From: Chromera velia
Lineage: Eukaryota; Sar; Chromeraceae
Reading direction: 5' to 3'
Length of the DNA: 41,399 nt
NCBI GenBank assembly: GCA_018398765.1
Contig: JAHBMJ010004682.1
Location: forward strand, 2,501-43,899
Shown here: one piece after another, positions 30,772-41,399 of the stretch
How the letters are laid out: each line of letters starts with the position of its first letter
Numbering within the stretch: position 1 is the stretch's first letter
Program-made: the position numbers and the translations under genes
The notes under the pieces: model-generated
What the model saw: only the letters and a program-made list of their open reading frames with translations
What the model was told of the DNA's origin: nothing
The model's database searches: none

Positions 30772-31245
30772 GTGTCAGTTGTCTACACGGATGGCGCCAG
30801 CCGCTCTAATGGTACGCCTCACGCGAAGGCGGGTTATGAAACATATTGGGGTCCTGGACATCTATGTAACCTCAGCTGTAGACTCAGAGGTAAGCAGACA
30901 AACAATCGAGCCGAGCTGAGTGCGATCATAGCTACGCTTGAAACTGGAATTCTCTATAGTCCTCCTTGCACGCTGATAGTCAAATCTGATTCGTGGTATG
31001 TTTGCCGAGCTCTGGAGTCATGGGTTCCGCGATGGGAAAGAAATGGTTGGAGGAGACCTCATGGAAAGCCAATGTGCAATTAAGATTTGATTGGCAAGTT
31101 GGTTAGCCTTGTTAATGAATACGAATGGGTACTGGGGGGGCCTGTGTCCATCTAATGGGTGAAGGCGCACAATAAAGAGCCTGGTAACGAGGCAGCGGAT
31201 GCTCTCGCTGTCAAGGGTGCACATCTTCCCATCCTTTGTGCATAA
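30772..31245 (+). pseudogene. Ribonuclease HI-like gene with two in-frame TAA codons
   Basis: The reading frame encodes VVYTDGAS, AGYETYWGPGH, GKQTNNRAELSAIIATLE, LIVKSDSWYVC, WERNGW, DLIGKLVSLVNEYEW, WVKAHNKEPGNEAADALAVKG. That is the RNase HI fold in order, with the four acidic catalytic positions (TDG, AEL, SDS, AAD) and the flexible-loop His in KAHN. RNase HI cleaves the RNA strand of RNA-DNA hybrids. The YWGPGH segment resembles cellular eukaryotic RNase H1. TAA at 31081-31083 and 31153-31155 interrupt the frame with no shift; final stop is TAA 31243. An acceptor-like GTGTCAG at 30772-30778 suggests a missing upstream exon. Most likely a recently inactivated gene or a fragment of a retroelement; readthrough is not excluded. 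Confidence 0.8.
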
Positions 31246-32576
31246 TGTTCTTGTCTGTAAAGGAGTAGACGGTTAGGTGTGTTGGCCTGATACACTGGGC
31301 TGGAGTGAGAGAGCGTAACTTGAGGTGGAAAGAGAGATTTAGTTCTGGCCTTGGAAGTTGAAGACTGTTTGGCGCTGCATCCTCCTCTTAGAGCTAGAGG
31401 AGGTTGTGCTGACTGAGTTTATCCATTCTTCTTCTTGGTCGTTGATGCAGCATGCTTGGTAGGAGTTCTTCTCCTCTTAGTATGAGTCGGTTTTCTGCCT
31501 TGGCCTGTTTTTTCTCATTAACTGGTACTGTATGCCAGAGGCTTTTTGTCTAAGACCACTTTAGGGAGTGGGCCGATAGACCGTATGCATGACCAGACAC
31601 GTAGCGTGCGGCGGGTAATGCCGAGCAGTTACGTGATACATGTGTATGGGGTGGAGGTACTACCCGGACGGGTGGATGCTTCCATACCCCCCCTTAATAC
31701 CTAATACCTAATGCTAGGGCCTCTCGCTCAGCAGATCGAGCCCCCGCGATCGAGGCGACACGCGCGCTCCAAGGATCGACCGCTCCGCGCACCCTCCGCG
31801 GGGCCACAGAGCCGATCTGCATGGGAGGATCGAAATTCGATCAGATCGATCAGATCGCAAGTTCATGCAATTAATGCATGCGTGCGAGCGCGTCTCTGTA
31901 CGAGTTTCTGTTGCAGCGGGGAGTGAAGGAAGGAGTGAAATAAAGAAGGAGTAAGAAGGAAATAAAATGAAGTCATCAGGTGGGGAGAGGCCAGCGGTTG
32001 CAGAGAAAGAAAAGTTTAAAGAAAAGACAGATGAAAGTACGACAGTTGAGTCAGGCGTAGTCAAAGGTGGAGAAAAGTGGTGAAGCCATTGCGCTCGATG
32101 GCATAAATAGAAGAAATACTAGGCAAAGACGCGATAGCAAGGCAGGTCGTTGCAAAATCAACCCGACTGGATAGACTCTAGGCAAACAGGTCTAGGCACG
32201 ACTCCCAATGCCGAGCAGTCTACGGCCGGTATGCTGGGACGTGCTATGCATCCCCGAACCGTCAGAAGAAGTTTCTGTTGCTCATGCAGCATGACAATAT
32301 GCTTTTCCTAGCTTGCAAAACCCGATCGAGACTCACGTACGTGCGCAATTGATCAATCGATTCCTGTTCTTTGACGAGTCCGTGAGAAATTGACACTTCC
32401 GGAGCAGTTAATCACGGCCTGAAAGGCGAATCAAGTACATAGACAGCTTGTCGATCGTTCTTGTAGTCCTTAACGCAAGAAATAGATAGACCTCTCACTC
32501 AGAGACCTTTGACCAAAAGAGTTCTCTGTGCCTGTGACCGAACAGTCAGACCGCATCTTCAAAGAGGACGTACGTC
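31246..32576. other. 1.3-kb intergenic region upstream of the phosphatase gene
   Basis: No coding frame. Contains a GATC-dense patch at 31825-31860, a short purine-rich stretch at 31920-32040, and the phrase AATGCCGAGCAGT at both 31617 and 32208. The promoter and 5' UTR of the phosphatase gene presumably lie in its right end, but no TATA box or initiator could be placed. Confidence 0.4.
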
Positions 32577-35500
32577 ATGCTGCGCTTCTGCGAGGACGCA
32601 GATGCACTGCAAGAAGATGTGCAGAGAGCCTTGAACTCGAGAGCTCAGAGCGATGGTGCCAATCCGAATGATCCCAGTGTCAGCCTTACTCTCGCCCTCG
32701 CTCGAAAGCTCCAAATAAAGGGAGGCACGGGGGCAAGTCGTCCCCGCGCTCTCACCGCATCTGTCGTTGACACTTCCGTCGGGCTGCCGCTCGCTATTGC
32801 AAGTCAAGGAGGGGGGGGAACAAAGCCGGACACGTCCGGTTCCAGACTCATGAGACCAAGTCATAGTAGCAATGACATAAGAGGCCAGCTTGAGGGCTCA
32901 GGCAGCCCATCTGCAGAGGACATCTCCGATCGACTGCTGGAAAGGTGGCCAGCCGATGTCCTGAGGGCGCTGGTTCATCCAGCGCTTCTCGACAGATCGT
33001 CTTCTTCTTGCAATGCAGTAGGTTCAGGCTTTAGCAGAGAGGTTCAGAAAGAGGCAGCGGGAGATGAGGAAAGTGTAATCAAAAAGGACTCGGGGGCAGC
33101 CATTCGTGGCTCCCCGGCTTTCTATCACCGCATTTCTTCCACCGCCCTCCCGGGAGATGGTGAAGAAGAGGGTCCAGATCGACAGTCATCTCCCCCCGTG
33201 TCTTCAGTACATTCCTCTTCCTCTTCTGTGCCCCCAAAAGAAGAACGTGAGGGCCAAGAGGGAGCTCCTGCAAACACTGTATCCGCGTCGCCGCCTGCGG
33301 TGACGCCTGCACGTTCCCAATCTCCCGCCTGCCCAAACGAGAGACGGTCCCCAACACCCGCAGTTGCATGTCATTCGATATTCGGCACGGGACCCCACGC
33401 CCTCATCCGAGGTGAGCCAGCTGAGGCAGGCGTAGTGCCAAGCCCTGCAGGGAAGAGACGGGATGAGAGAGGTCAGTTGTACCTCTGGAGTGCGGCGTTC
33501 GGTGTTCCCCGTCCAGACAAGGACGCGTCGTCGGTGAGTGCGGATTGTTTTCTTTTGGGAGAACAGCTGGGCCGTATAGATCGGGAGGGAATTACTGTGG
33601 AGGATTGTAGAGATAGGGTAAAAGGTGGGGGGGATGAGCACGAGGCGGGAGCGTCTACGTCTGCTGCAGGTGGGGGGGCACGTGTAGTGCGTACGAGCGC
33701 AACGCTGCATCGTGCTGTCGATGAATGCACGGAGAGAGAACGAAAGGAAAGGGCGTGTTTTGATGTGATTGCTGTCGCAGACGGGGTAGGCGAATGGGAA
33801 GACTTGGGCCTGGATCCCTCCCGGTTTTCCACAGAGCTCTGCAGAAGTCTAGTGAAGACTTCCTGTATTTGCACACGCACACCGTCCAGCAGTAGTAGAA
33901 GCGGTAGCGCTGGTGCCGATTCGATTCCAAAGCCCTTTTCCCCATCGTCTTCTGACGGGCTCAGAGGGGCGGTTGTCGGCGCGGCCATAAGGACAGCCGA
34001 TCAGGTGCTCTCTGCTCTCGGGGGCAGAAGTAGATCGTCGTCAAAGAGTCAGCATGGGTTGGGGTGCCCAGGAGAGACGTCGGAATCTGCCGGGGTCTTA
34101 GCAAAGACCCTTGTGACGCACGCAGCCAGCAGTGTAACGAGTGGAAAGATATTTGGGTCGTCCACCCTTTGTCTTGCCGTGCTGAGAAATAAAGAGTCAA
34201 TGCCGGGGTCGGGATCGGCACGGGGGGGGGGAAGGAGGAGGCCTTTCCTTTGGAATAACCTCGGTGTTGCAAATCTGGGAGATTCGTCTGCATTCGTTCT
34301 CCGTCGCCAGCCTGTTACGGGTGGTTGCGGTGTTGCAGCAATGCGGAGATGTATGTCGGAGAAGGCTGCTTCATTTGTAGGGAAAGAGGGGAAGGATGAG
34401 AGGTGGAGAGAAGAGGGGGAAGCGGAAGACATCCGTTCGAGGAGTAAGAGCGAGAGCAAAGAAGATCTTTCGCCTGCTGCAACTGCAGGAGCAGGAGCTG
34501 CCTGTGGAGTCTTGAGAAGAATGTCCTCCCCTTCTGTTGCTGGAGAGGGAGAGAAGGAGAGGGAAAAGGATTGGTTTGGAGGAATTTTTGGGTCTGGGGG
34601 TTCGTCCACCTCTTGGGGGGGGGCGAAGAGAAGCTTTGTGCTTCGGACGCAGGAACAACAACACCGGTGAGAGAATGAGGATTATCTTTCTGTCCGATTG
34701 AATTCGTGTCCCTGCTTCATGCGCCCATTCACTCACTGACTCCCTTCTCATTCCATTCAACGGCCTTCCGACGGCCATTTCTTCTTCTTCTCCTCTCTCT
34801 CTCTCTCCCTCTCTGCCAAGCATGCCCACGGGAGATGCCATGACACCCAACATGAAATAATGAATTTTGACAGAATATTTTGGCTAGCAATGCCTTGGTG
34901 CCGTGATCTTAGGGAAGCTGCTCGTTGAGAGACAAAGTTGAGTGTTCACCTTACTGGTCGCCATGTTGCATGGGGGTGTTGTCCCCTGATACGTGCATGC
35001 AGTTAAAGCTTTCATTTTTCACCGTGTCTTTTTGTCTGTATGTGCACGTGCGCGTACATGTTTCAGTCTGCATGTTCTTCTGCCGATATTCTTTTGATGC
35101 CTGATTCTAGCTGTTCTGATGCGCCACTGATTCCCATGGCATGAATGAGTGCATTCAGGTGGAACTGCCCTTTTCAGTTTGCAAACATCCCGAAGCCCAA
35201 GCACTGGCCGGAGCTCCTGAGCTGGGGCAAGGACCGTCTGGTGAGGATGTTGCGTCAGTCGTTGATGCAGCAGCGACAGCGGGAGCAGAAGGAAGCGGCA
35301 GCCAAGAGACGAGGGATTCTGGCGAGCGCTGGCGTTGCTGGCGGCTCTTCGTCTAGTTCTGGCATGGAGGGAGACAGGTGAGTGGGTCAGTCAATTCCGT
35401 GCATGGGCGACAGAAAAGCTTTTCTTATTCGAACAAAAGGCAGAGGTCAAGAGCGCCGCAACTGGGTTGCTATGTACATGCTACTGATGTTCGCTGGGTT

Positions 35501-37359
35501 CGAAGGACCGGCTGCAAGAAGGAAGAAATTGAAGGCTTCGGTTATCTATCAGACAATCCGTTTATATTGGGTAGCAGTATGAGAGAGGAAATGAGTATCA
35601 TTGTGTTTGAAAAGCCAGTCATCTTGAGTGAAGACGGTTGCTTTTCATTTGTCTTCCCTTCTCCCATGCAGACCCGAAAGATGTCAAACTTACGAGACCC
35701 GCGTGGACGAAGGCGACCTGGTAGTGTTGTGTTCCGACGGTGTGACGGACAATTTGTGGGACTTCGAGATCGAGGCGCTCCTCTCTCTTGCCGTCTCCCC
35801 GAGAGAGGCTCTCGTCGCGTTCGGAGACGAATCGATGGCCACACCTCCCTCGGTCCGTCACCTTGCAACCACGCAAACCTTGCAAGAGAACCAGCCAGTC
35901 TGTCTCTCAGTATGTGTGTCACTTCATCAAGCGCCAAGTGCAACGGTATTTCCTTAGCCTCACCGTGTCAACACGGGGCGTCAGGTCTACCTCTGTCCTC
36001 CCGCTCCCCCTCTTCCCCTTATTGGTCTATCAGTCCGTCCGTCCGACTGTCTGTCTGTCTTCATGTTTTTTTGAGCCCCCTGCCGAGCTTGTCTGAGTGA
36101 CCGTGTCGTTCTTTTGTCTTGTATTCGTTCTTTCTTTCTGCAGCGAATGTGGAAGGAATCAAACAAGGAGAAAAAGAGTCTGCCTGTTAGTCTGTCTGTC
36201 TCTGAATGCGTCCCCCCACGTCCAGCTCCCCCTCTCAAGTCCAGACAAACAGTCCGGAAGAGGAATGAAATCCGGTCGTGCACTGTCGAAGAAGGGAAAG
36301 GAAGAAGTGGTTGTTTCTGTAACCTCTCTTCTTCAAACGAATCGTTCCCCTCTCCTTCCTTCCTTCATGCCTGCAGATGATCGCCAAAGCCCTGACCATT
36401 GCGGCCCTGCACAGATCTCTTGACCCTCGGGCCTGCACTCCTTTCTTGCACAGGTGGGCAGGCGATGCTTTCTTGTGCCTGTCTCGCAAAGCTTCAGTGA
36501 ATTCAGCTGTTCTCTCGCGCTTGCGTATGTGTCTTTTCGTCTGTGTGGTTCCGGTCAGCTTAAGGATCCATGGAGAAAGGAAACCGTAACTTCTCCCACG
36601 CAGAGCTGTTCTTATCCCTCCCACGGAACGTGTCGGCTTTGTGTGAACGTGTGTTTGCTACTCTTTCTTTCTCTCCATCCAGCACAGGTGATGCATGGAA
36701 TTCTTTTTTCTTCCCGTTTCTCTCCACACTGTGACTATGCCTTTTCTAAGACGGAGAAACGAAAAGAACTCCAATCCAGTCTACACCGCCAACAGAAAAG
36801 ATCAATGAGAGTGTGTGAGTGCTTCGGCAAGTGTGCGTACATTCTGGATGTATGTGCATGTATCGGTTCGCGCACGCCCGACCAAATACTGATGGATGTA
36901 TTCGTATTCATGCATGCAGAATGCCCGACGAGATCCGGCAGCAGTGCGGTTATGTGGTCAGACAGGATATCGTAGAGGGAGAAGAGACTGGAGGGGGGAA
37001 GCCTGATGACATCACGGTCAGTCAGCCAATCGGTGAATCAATCATGGGTGCGGATGGATTTTTGAGGACACATAAGAAACACAGGTGACCAGCTACAGAA
37101 AGTCAACACATGTCAAGAAGACAGACATACAGACAGGACATGCAAAAGAGAAAGAATGAGGGACAGATGGATGGATCAGAATGAGGATGTTTGGATGAAA
37201 GGACGGCAGCGTTGGCGCCCTGACTCACAAGCGAGCAATAGATGCCTTCATTCCCTCCCTCCCTTGGAGACAACCGTGAATGCAAAAATGTACGTGCATC
37301 AGAATGAAAGGATGGATGGATGCGTGCAGGTTGTCGCTGCGTGGGTACACGGAGGCTAA
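32577..37359 (+). CDS. PPTC7/PTC7-like PP2C-family Ser/Thr protein phosphatase, six exons
   Basis: Exons 32577-34666, 35159-35377, 35672-35852, 36377-36453, 36920-37016 and 37330-37359, all GT-AG; total 2,694 nt, 897 residues, phases consistent. ATG 32577 follows an in-frame TGA at 32535. Residues 1-300 are a low-complexity Ser/Pro/acidic extension. The catalytic core starts near 301 (LYLWSAAFG), with D323 (SADCF), D402 in VADGVGEW, GSST 527-530, D569 in NLGDSS, EQQHRWNCPFQ at the exon 1/2 junction, CSDGVTDN (D792, D796) and GGGKPDDIT (D885, D886) before the C-terminal VVAAWVHGG. These are the metal-binding positions of PP2C enzymes in the PTC7 pattern, so it should be an active Mn/Mg-dependent phosphatase. 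PTC7 relatives are often mitochondrial, but no clear targeting peptide is seen. Long Ser-rich insertions separate the motifs. The exon 3 donor (GTCCGT) is less certain; an in-phase alternative ends at 35909. Confidence 0.85.
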
Positions 37360-38518
37360 GGGAAACGCACGGGGGCGGGGGGGGAGGGGACAATCGACCG
37401 GAGAAGTATCGGGGTGTGCCCTGCTCTTCTTGCTGGCCATGGGCACTCCCTTTCTCTGCATCTTTCTGTCGCTCTCTCTTCCCCCCCCCCCCCCCCCCCC
37501 TCTCTCTGTTGTGCGTGGATGGATGCAGATGCAGATTCTCTTTCCTCCCCTTCACTGTTTTGTCTGTGCATGTGATCGAGGGTTTTTGGGTGGAGTGAGG
37601 GTGGGGATTCGTCAGTGCTTTTGGTTTTGAGCAACAGGAGATGAAGAGGGCATGCAAAGAGACCAGAACCAGAAGGGCGAGCAGTCTCTTTATCCTCTTC
37701 ATCAATTTTTCTTTCTCTCTTTTCTTCAGTTCCTTTTTCTCTGGTCTGCCTTGAAGCGCAGGCCGGCCTCTATGTTTCTCTTTTTATTCGATAATCCTTG
37801 TGTTCCCTTCCTTCTATCTGCTCACGTCTGTTTCTTGTCTTCCATTTTTCGTCCTGATTCGCTCCCTGTATCCAATATCTCTCCCTTTTCCCTTCACTTC
37901 TCGCCCTCTCAGGCAAACGATTCATCCATTTTTGTAGGCGGATTTACGGCTCTAATTTGACCTCTGATACCTAGCCGGCTCCCTCTAGCTTGCGCCCGCT
38001 TGCTCGACGGAAGTAGATTTTTCTCTTTCGCCTCTGACATGCTGAATGTCGGTCTTGTCTCCCTTGCAACCCTTCCTACCTCCTTTGCTCGCTCTCGCTT
38101 TAACTCTCTCCCTGTCTCTCTTTTTGCCGCGAATACATGTTGGGAGAGAGCGGGAAAGAAAATCTCACGGAGGGACTGCAAGCCTAAGACGGAGAGAGGA
38201 GGTCAGCGGTCTCTCCATCCTCTCTTTCAAGCTCCCTCCTTCCCTCGCGCAGACTGACGGACCCAAACAGACCAGACGAACGAAGGAAAGAAAGAAACAT
38301 GCAGACACCCCGGCAACTGAAGAGGGGGGGTGCGAGTGGTGATCCTCCAACAGTGGCTTGCCGACTTGCCAGCTTGCGCATGCCTGCGTGCGAAAGGGTC
38401 TTTTCGGGACCCGGCGAGAAAACAGGCGCGGTTGATGATCTTTCGGTCTCGTACCTCTTCTCTTTGATGGCCGTCGTTTATGACTCTTCTTTCTGTTGAA
38501 GGAGAAGGTGAACAGCAA

Positions 38519-38520
<2 letters not shown>

Positions 38521-38552
<32 letters not shown>
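38521..38552. repeat. (GT)n microsatellite
   Basis: About 16 uninterrupted GT dinucleotides. Confidence 0.95.
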
Positions 38553-38556
<4 letters not shown>

Positions 38557-39414
38557 AACGCCGAAAAACAAAATGATCGGGACTTACGAACGTACACGCT
38601 TGCTTATTTTTCTGCCTCAGTCAATCGGTTTCCGAGCCGTTGTGCACGTTCCTGTTTGCGCATCTTTAACTGTGTGCGTTCTCTTCCTTGCGTCTGGCAT
38701 GAGGAGATGTTAGCTCTCTTCCGTCTGGCGTGAAAATGCAGAATTGGAGACTGCCAGTCAGATCTTCTCTCCTTTACACGTTGAGAAATGAAGAGGAAGT
38801 CCACATTTAAATGCAGCGAGAAGCCAGAATAGTTTTTGTTGAAATATTCGCGCAAAAAAAAGAAGACCAAGACAGCGACTGGTGAGTGCGGCATGTGGCC
38901 GCTTGGTGTTGCTTCTTTCCGTGCCTGGTGGACAGGCAACCAATGTAGAGACAGACAGAGGTCACACGACAAGAGAGGCAAAGGAGAAAGACAATATCTG
39001 CAGTCCTCCTTATGATCTGTTCTTATCTCCTCCCGGCGCCTTGCGTGTCATCCGCAGAATTCAGGGGTGACAGGCAAATGGAATGTTTATTTTCGAATGA
39101 TTATTTGAAATTCTGGCTCGTGCATTCACGCACATCCACACGCAAGCACACCGTTCAGAAGGTGTGCAGCAGGCTGCTTGCACGGCACTGGGGGGGGAAA
39201 GGAAGGCGGTCGGAGAAAGGAGGAAAGCGAGAATTGGGGATTCTTGCTGGTTGGTTTTGTGTACTAGGTGTCAAATAAGATATCTTCCCCCCCACCTGCT
39301 TGCACCGAGAAAGCCCGGGCTTGCTCCCCTCACATTTTTGTGTGACAAGGCCATACATGTTCAATTTTCGACCTGGCTAGACTCGTACTGTTGTGATTGT
39401 TTTTGAGTAGAGAA

Positions 39415-39479
39415 ACAGACAGACAGATAGACAGACGGACAGACAGACAGATAGACAGACGGACAGACAGACGGACAGA
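39415..39479. repeat. (ACAG)n microsatellite with variants
   Basis: Imperfect ACAG/GACA tetranucleotide tract with ATAG and ACGG variants. It is the reverse complement of the tract at 39993-40106, so the two could pair. Confidence 0.95.
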
Positions 39480-39992
39480 GGCTCGGAATTGAAACCAGGA
39501 TCGGAAGAGAGTCCATACATGAACTAGAAGAGAGAAGGGGGGAGGCTTTGCTGCTCGACTGAAGGAGACGTGCCTGGCTTTCCTCCTAGTTTCATCACTC
39601 GAGCACCGTCGCCTCTCTCTCCCTTCCTTTCCCTTCCATGTGACCGCATGCAATCAGACCCATTGGCAGCTTCGTGGGTGATTGACTGGTTGAGTGAGTT
39701 ACTGAGTGGAGCTGGAGAAAGAAAGAGGGAGACTCACAGAGGCATGCAGCCGGGGACTGTCTCCGAAGGGCGGCTTTGGAAGACAGACCAGACAAAAAGA
39801 AGGAATCACAGGATCTCTCCACAGCGTCTGTCCTCTCTGGTCTAGCTGCCTGTCGTTCCGACTGTTCCTCCGCACGAGAAATGGAAGCAAGAAAAGAAGG
39901 AACAAGAGATCGTCGCTGGCCAGTAGTTTGTATGTTTGTCTGCATATTGATGCGTGAGTCCGCCTTTGTCTCCATCTACCTACTTTTCTGTC

Positions 39993-40060
<68 letters not shown>

Positions 40061-40106
40061 GACTGACTGACTGTCTGTCTGTCTGTCTGTCCGTCTGTCT
40101 GTGTGT
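39993..40106. repeat. (CTGT)n microsatellite with variants
   Basis: About 28 CTGT/GTCT tetranucleotides with CTCT, GACT and CCGT interruptions. Confidence 0.95.
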
Positions 40107-41399
40107 CGATTTGTTGGATTGAAGAAAAGCTCTGTAGACGACTGAGAAGTCACTCACAGGGGTTGTCTGTCTCACTTATTTACTCACTCACAGACGTGCA
40201 CGTGTTGTTTTCTTTTCCCGTTCTCGGCTTTCTTTCTTGGTGTCTTTCTTTCCTCTTGATGGTAAATGTGATGGCTTGGATTTTTCTTGGTTGGGTTTTC
40301 CCATTTATAGACAGATCGATTCACGGAGCTGCTTTCTCTCCCCTCTGCCTCCGCGTCTGTCCTTGCCCTCTCTGCTTCTCTCCTTTTCCACCTTCGTTCA
40401 GTCTTTGCTCCACCCCTGTCTTGTCTCCTTCTCTTTCCTTCTCTGTCGGGGGGTATCCCCTTCATGCGTGTATGTCATTCCGGACGAGATCAAAGAATCC
40501 AATCTCAATCCTCCTCTCTCTTCCTCTTTTTTCTAAAGGATCTATGCTGATTTTTCGTTCCTGCTTTCTCCCTCCTGCTTCTTGCAATGCACTCTTTCCG
40601 GTGCCCGTGCGTCTGCAGAGCTGTTGAAAGACAATTCAGGAAGACGAACAATCCCTGCGCCTATGTGCCTGCGTCATGTCTGCACGCATCAGGACTAAAA
40701 TTGAAGAACTGCCTGCCCCGCATTTTTGTGTTGTGGCTGCACTGCAAAGTGTTGCTATTTCTCACCCACTTCTCTCTCCTTCTGCAACCCTGCTTTCCTC
40801 CATGGCCATTTTCATGATACCCTATTCCTTCTTTCCCCCCCTCCTGTCGAGCATGAAGAGCTGTACGTAGAGAAAGAAAATAAAAAGACCGTCGAGGCAA
40901 AACGAAAGACCAAGTCAGGTGACTTCCGTGTACGCAGCAGCCGGCCTGGGGGTCTGTCTGGTGGACTGGTGCTGTGCAGTGTTATGCTGGAAGTCTGTAT
41001 AAGTAGGGGCGTTCGTCGGCTCGTTGAGGAGGGTCTGGAAGAGTATCTGTCTGACGCTCAGCCCAGCGAGTTGACATAAGTCGGTGTGGGTTTGTCGACA
41101 CCGGAAACTTTATCAGAAGGAAGGTCCGAAATGAAAAAGGGTGCACAGAAGTATAAGGCAGCTAAGCAGAGAGGGCGTATACTGTTTTGCAGTCGATGCG
41201 AGCCTCAGGGAGACAGCACATCAAGTTCAAGTGTCATCAACTTGCTGTGCCCTCCCCTAATGTCACCTAACATATGTCAGGGGTCTGCTTGACTCACTGG
41301 ACAGGCTGTACAGCTCCAAGAGACCGAGTGGGGCTCTCTTGGCTTCTAGCTTGGCTTGCAGGCATACATGGGTAACCTGTCTGCCCGCCTGCCTGATTC

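Larger units (their letters stand above)
37360..41399. other. 4-kb gene-poor, microsatellite-rich interval
   Basis: Contains a C-run at 37481-37500, pyrimidine-rich tracts (37690-37920, 40330-40550) and the microsatellites listed separately. The longest frames are low-complexity. The frame ending at TAA 41079 includes a basic VEKENKKTVEAKRKTKSG stretch and could be an exon, but no domain or splice pair supports it. The downstream gene, if any, is outside the window. Confidence 0.4.

Noticed and set aside
18984..31245. Global reassignment of TAA/TAG to glutamine
   Set aside because: The phosphatase gene ends properly at TAA right after its conserved C-terminus and other ORFs end at TAG; at least one internal stop replaces Trp rather than Gln.
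32364..32395. Hammerhead-ribozyme-like string TTTGACGAGTCCGTGAGAAA
   Set aside because: The invariant CUGA core is UUGA here, and the GGAC needed to close stem II before GAAA is missing, so the fold cannot form.
33204..34609. Several minus-strand frames of 100-190 codons opposite the phosphatase exon 1
   Set aside because: They are shadows of the well-supported plus-strand exon and encode low-complexity peptides.
37500..41079. Further exons after the phosphatase gene
   Set aside because: Acceptor-like sites exist (for example near 37918 and 40618), but the phosphatase C-terminus is already complete at 37359 and no domain is seen beyond it.

Overview
The window looks like nuclear DNA of a protist or alga with a repeat-rich genome. 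The clearest gene has five GT-AG introns with every exon phase agreeing, there are long gene-poor intervals full of microsatellites, and many unrelated mobile elements are nested in one another. A chromerid or another alveolate or stramenopile alga would fit, but nothing here proves the taxon. No bacterial operon, CRISPR array, rRNA or tRNA gene was seen.

Layout. 1-1603: 3' part of an R2-like non-LTR retrotransposon ORF (reverse transcriptase, CCHC knuckle, restriction-like endonuclease). 1873-2493: AT-rich foldback element, followed by a tandem duplication. 3031-7351: an LTR retroelement with PBS and polypurine tract but no recognisable gag or pol, inserted into one unit of a two-unit repeat; the second unit just downstream preserves the empty site. 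7914-8492: second foldback element. 8873-8899: assembly gap in poly-G. 9062-9816: minisatellite of about 35 bp. 10177-10355: GC-rich hairpin. 10898-12564: a repeat interrupted by a 1.2-kb TIR element; an uninterrupted copy lies at 15636-16097. 12.6-18.4 kb otherwise shows no gene I can defend. 18.45-18.78 kb: three hairpins, two of which covary.

18.9-31.2 kb is the accessory block: two unrecognised multi-exon minus-strand genes (18984-20472 and 25086-28105), a decayed LINE reverse transcriptase between them, several unrecognised plus-strand ORFs, a pair of inverted double-hairpin repeats (23038-23098 and 28500-28558), and an RNase H pseudogene. In-frame TAA or TAG codons recur here inside otherwise intact reading frames. 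One is clearly CAG to TAG within a coding repeat. The two LTRs differ almost entirely by transitions, many at CpG, so decay by C-to-T mutation is the simplest explanation.

32.6-37.4 kb holds the best-supported host gene: a six-exon PPTC7/PTC7-like PP2C phosphatase of 897 residues with a long low-complexity N-terminal extension. 37.4-41.4 kb is microsatellite-rich with no defensible gene. I see no pathway shared by the genes. What the window shows best is transposition, nesting and mutational decay, plus a few structured repeats and two unfamiliar genes.
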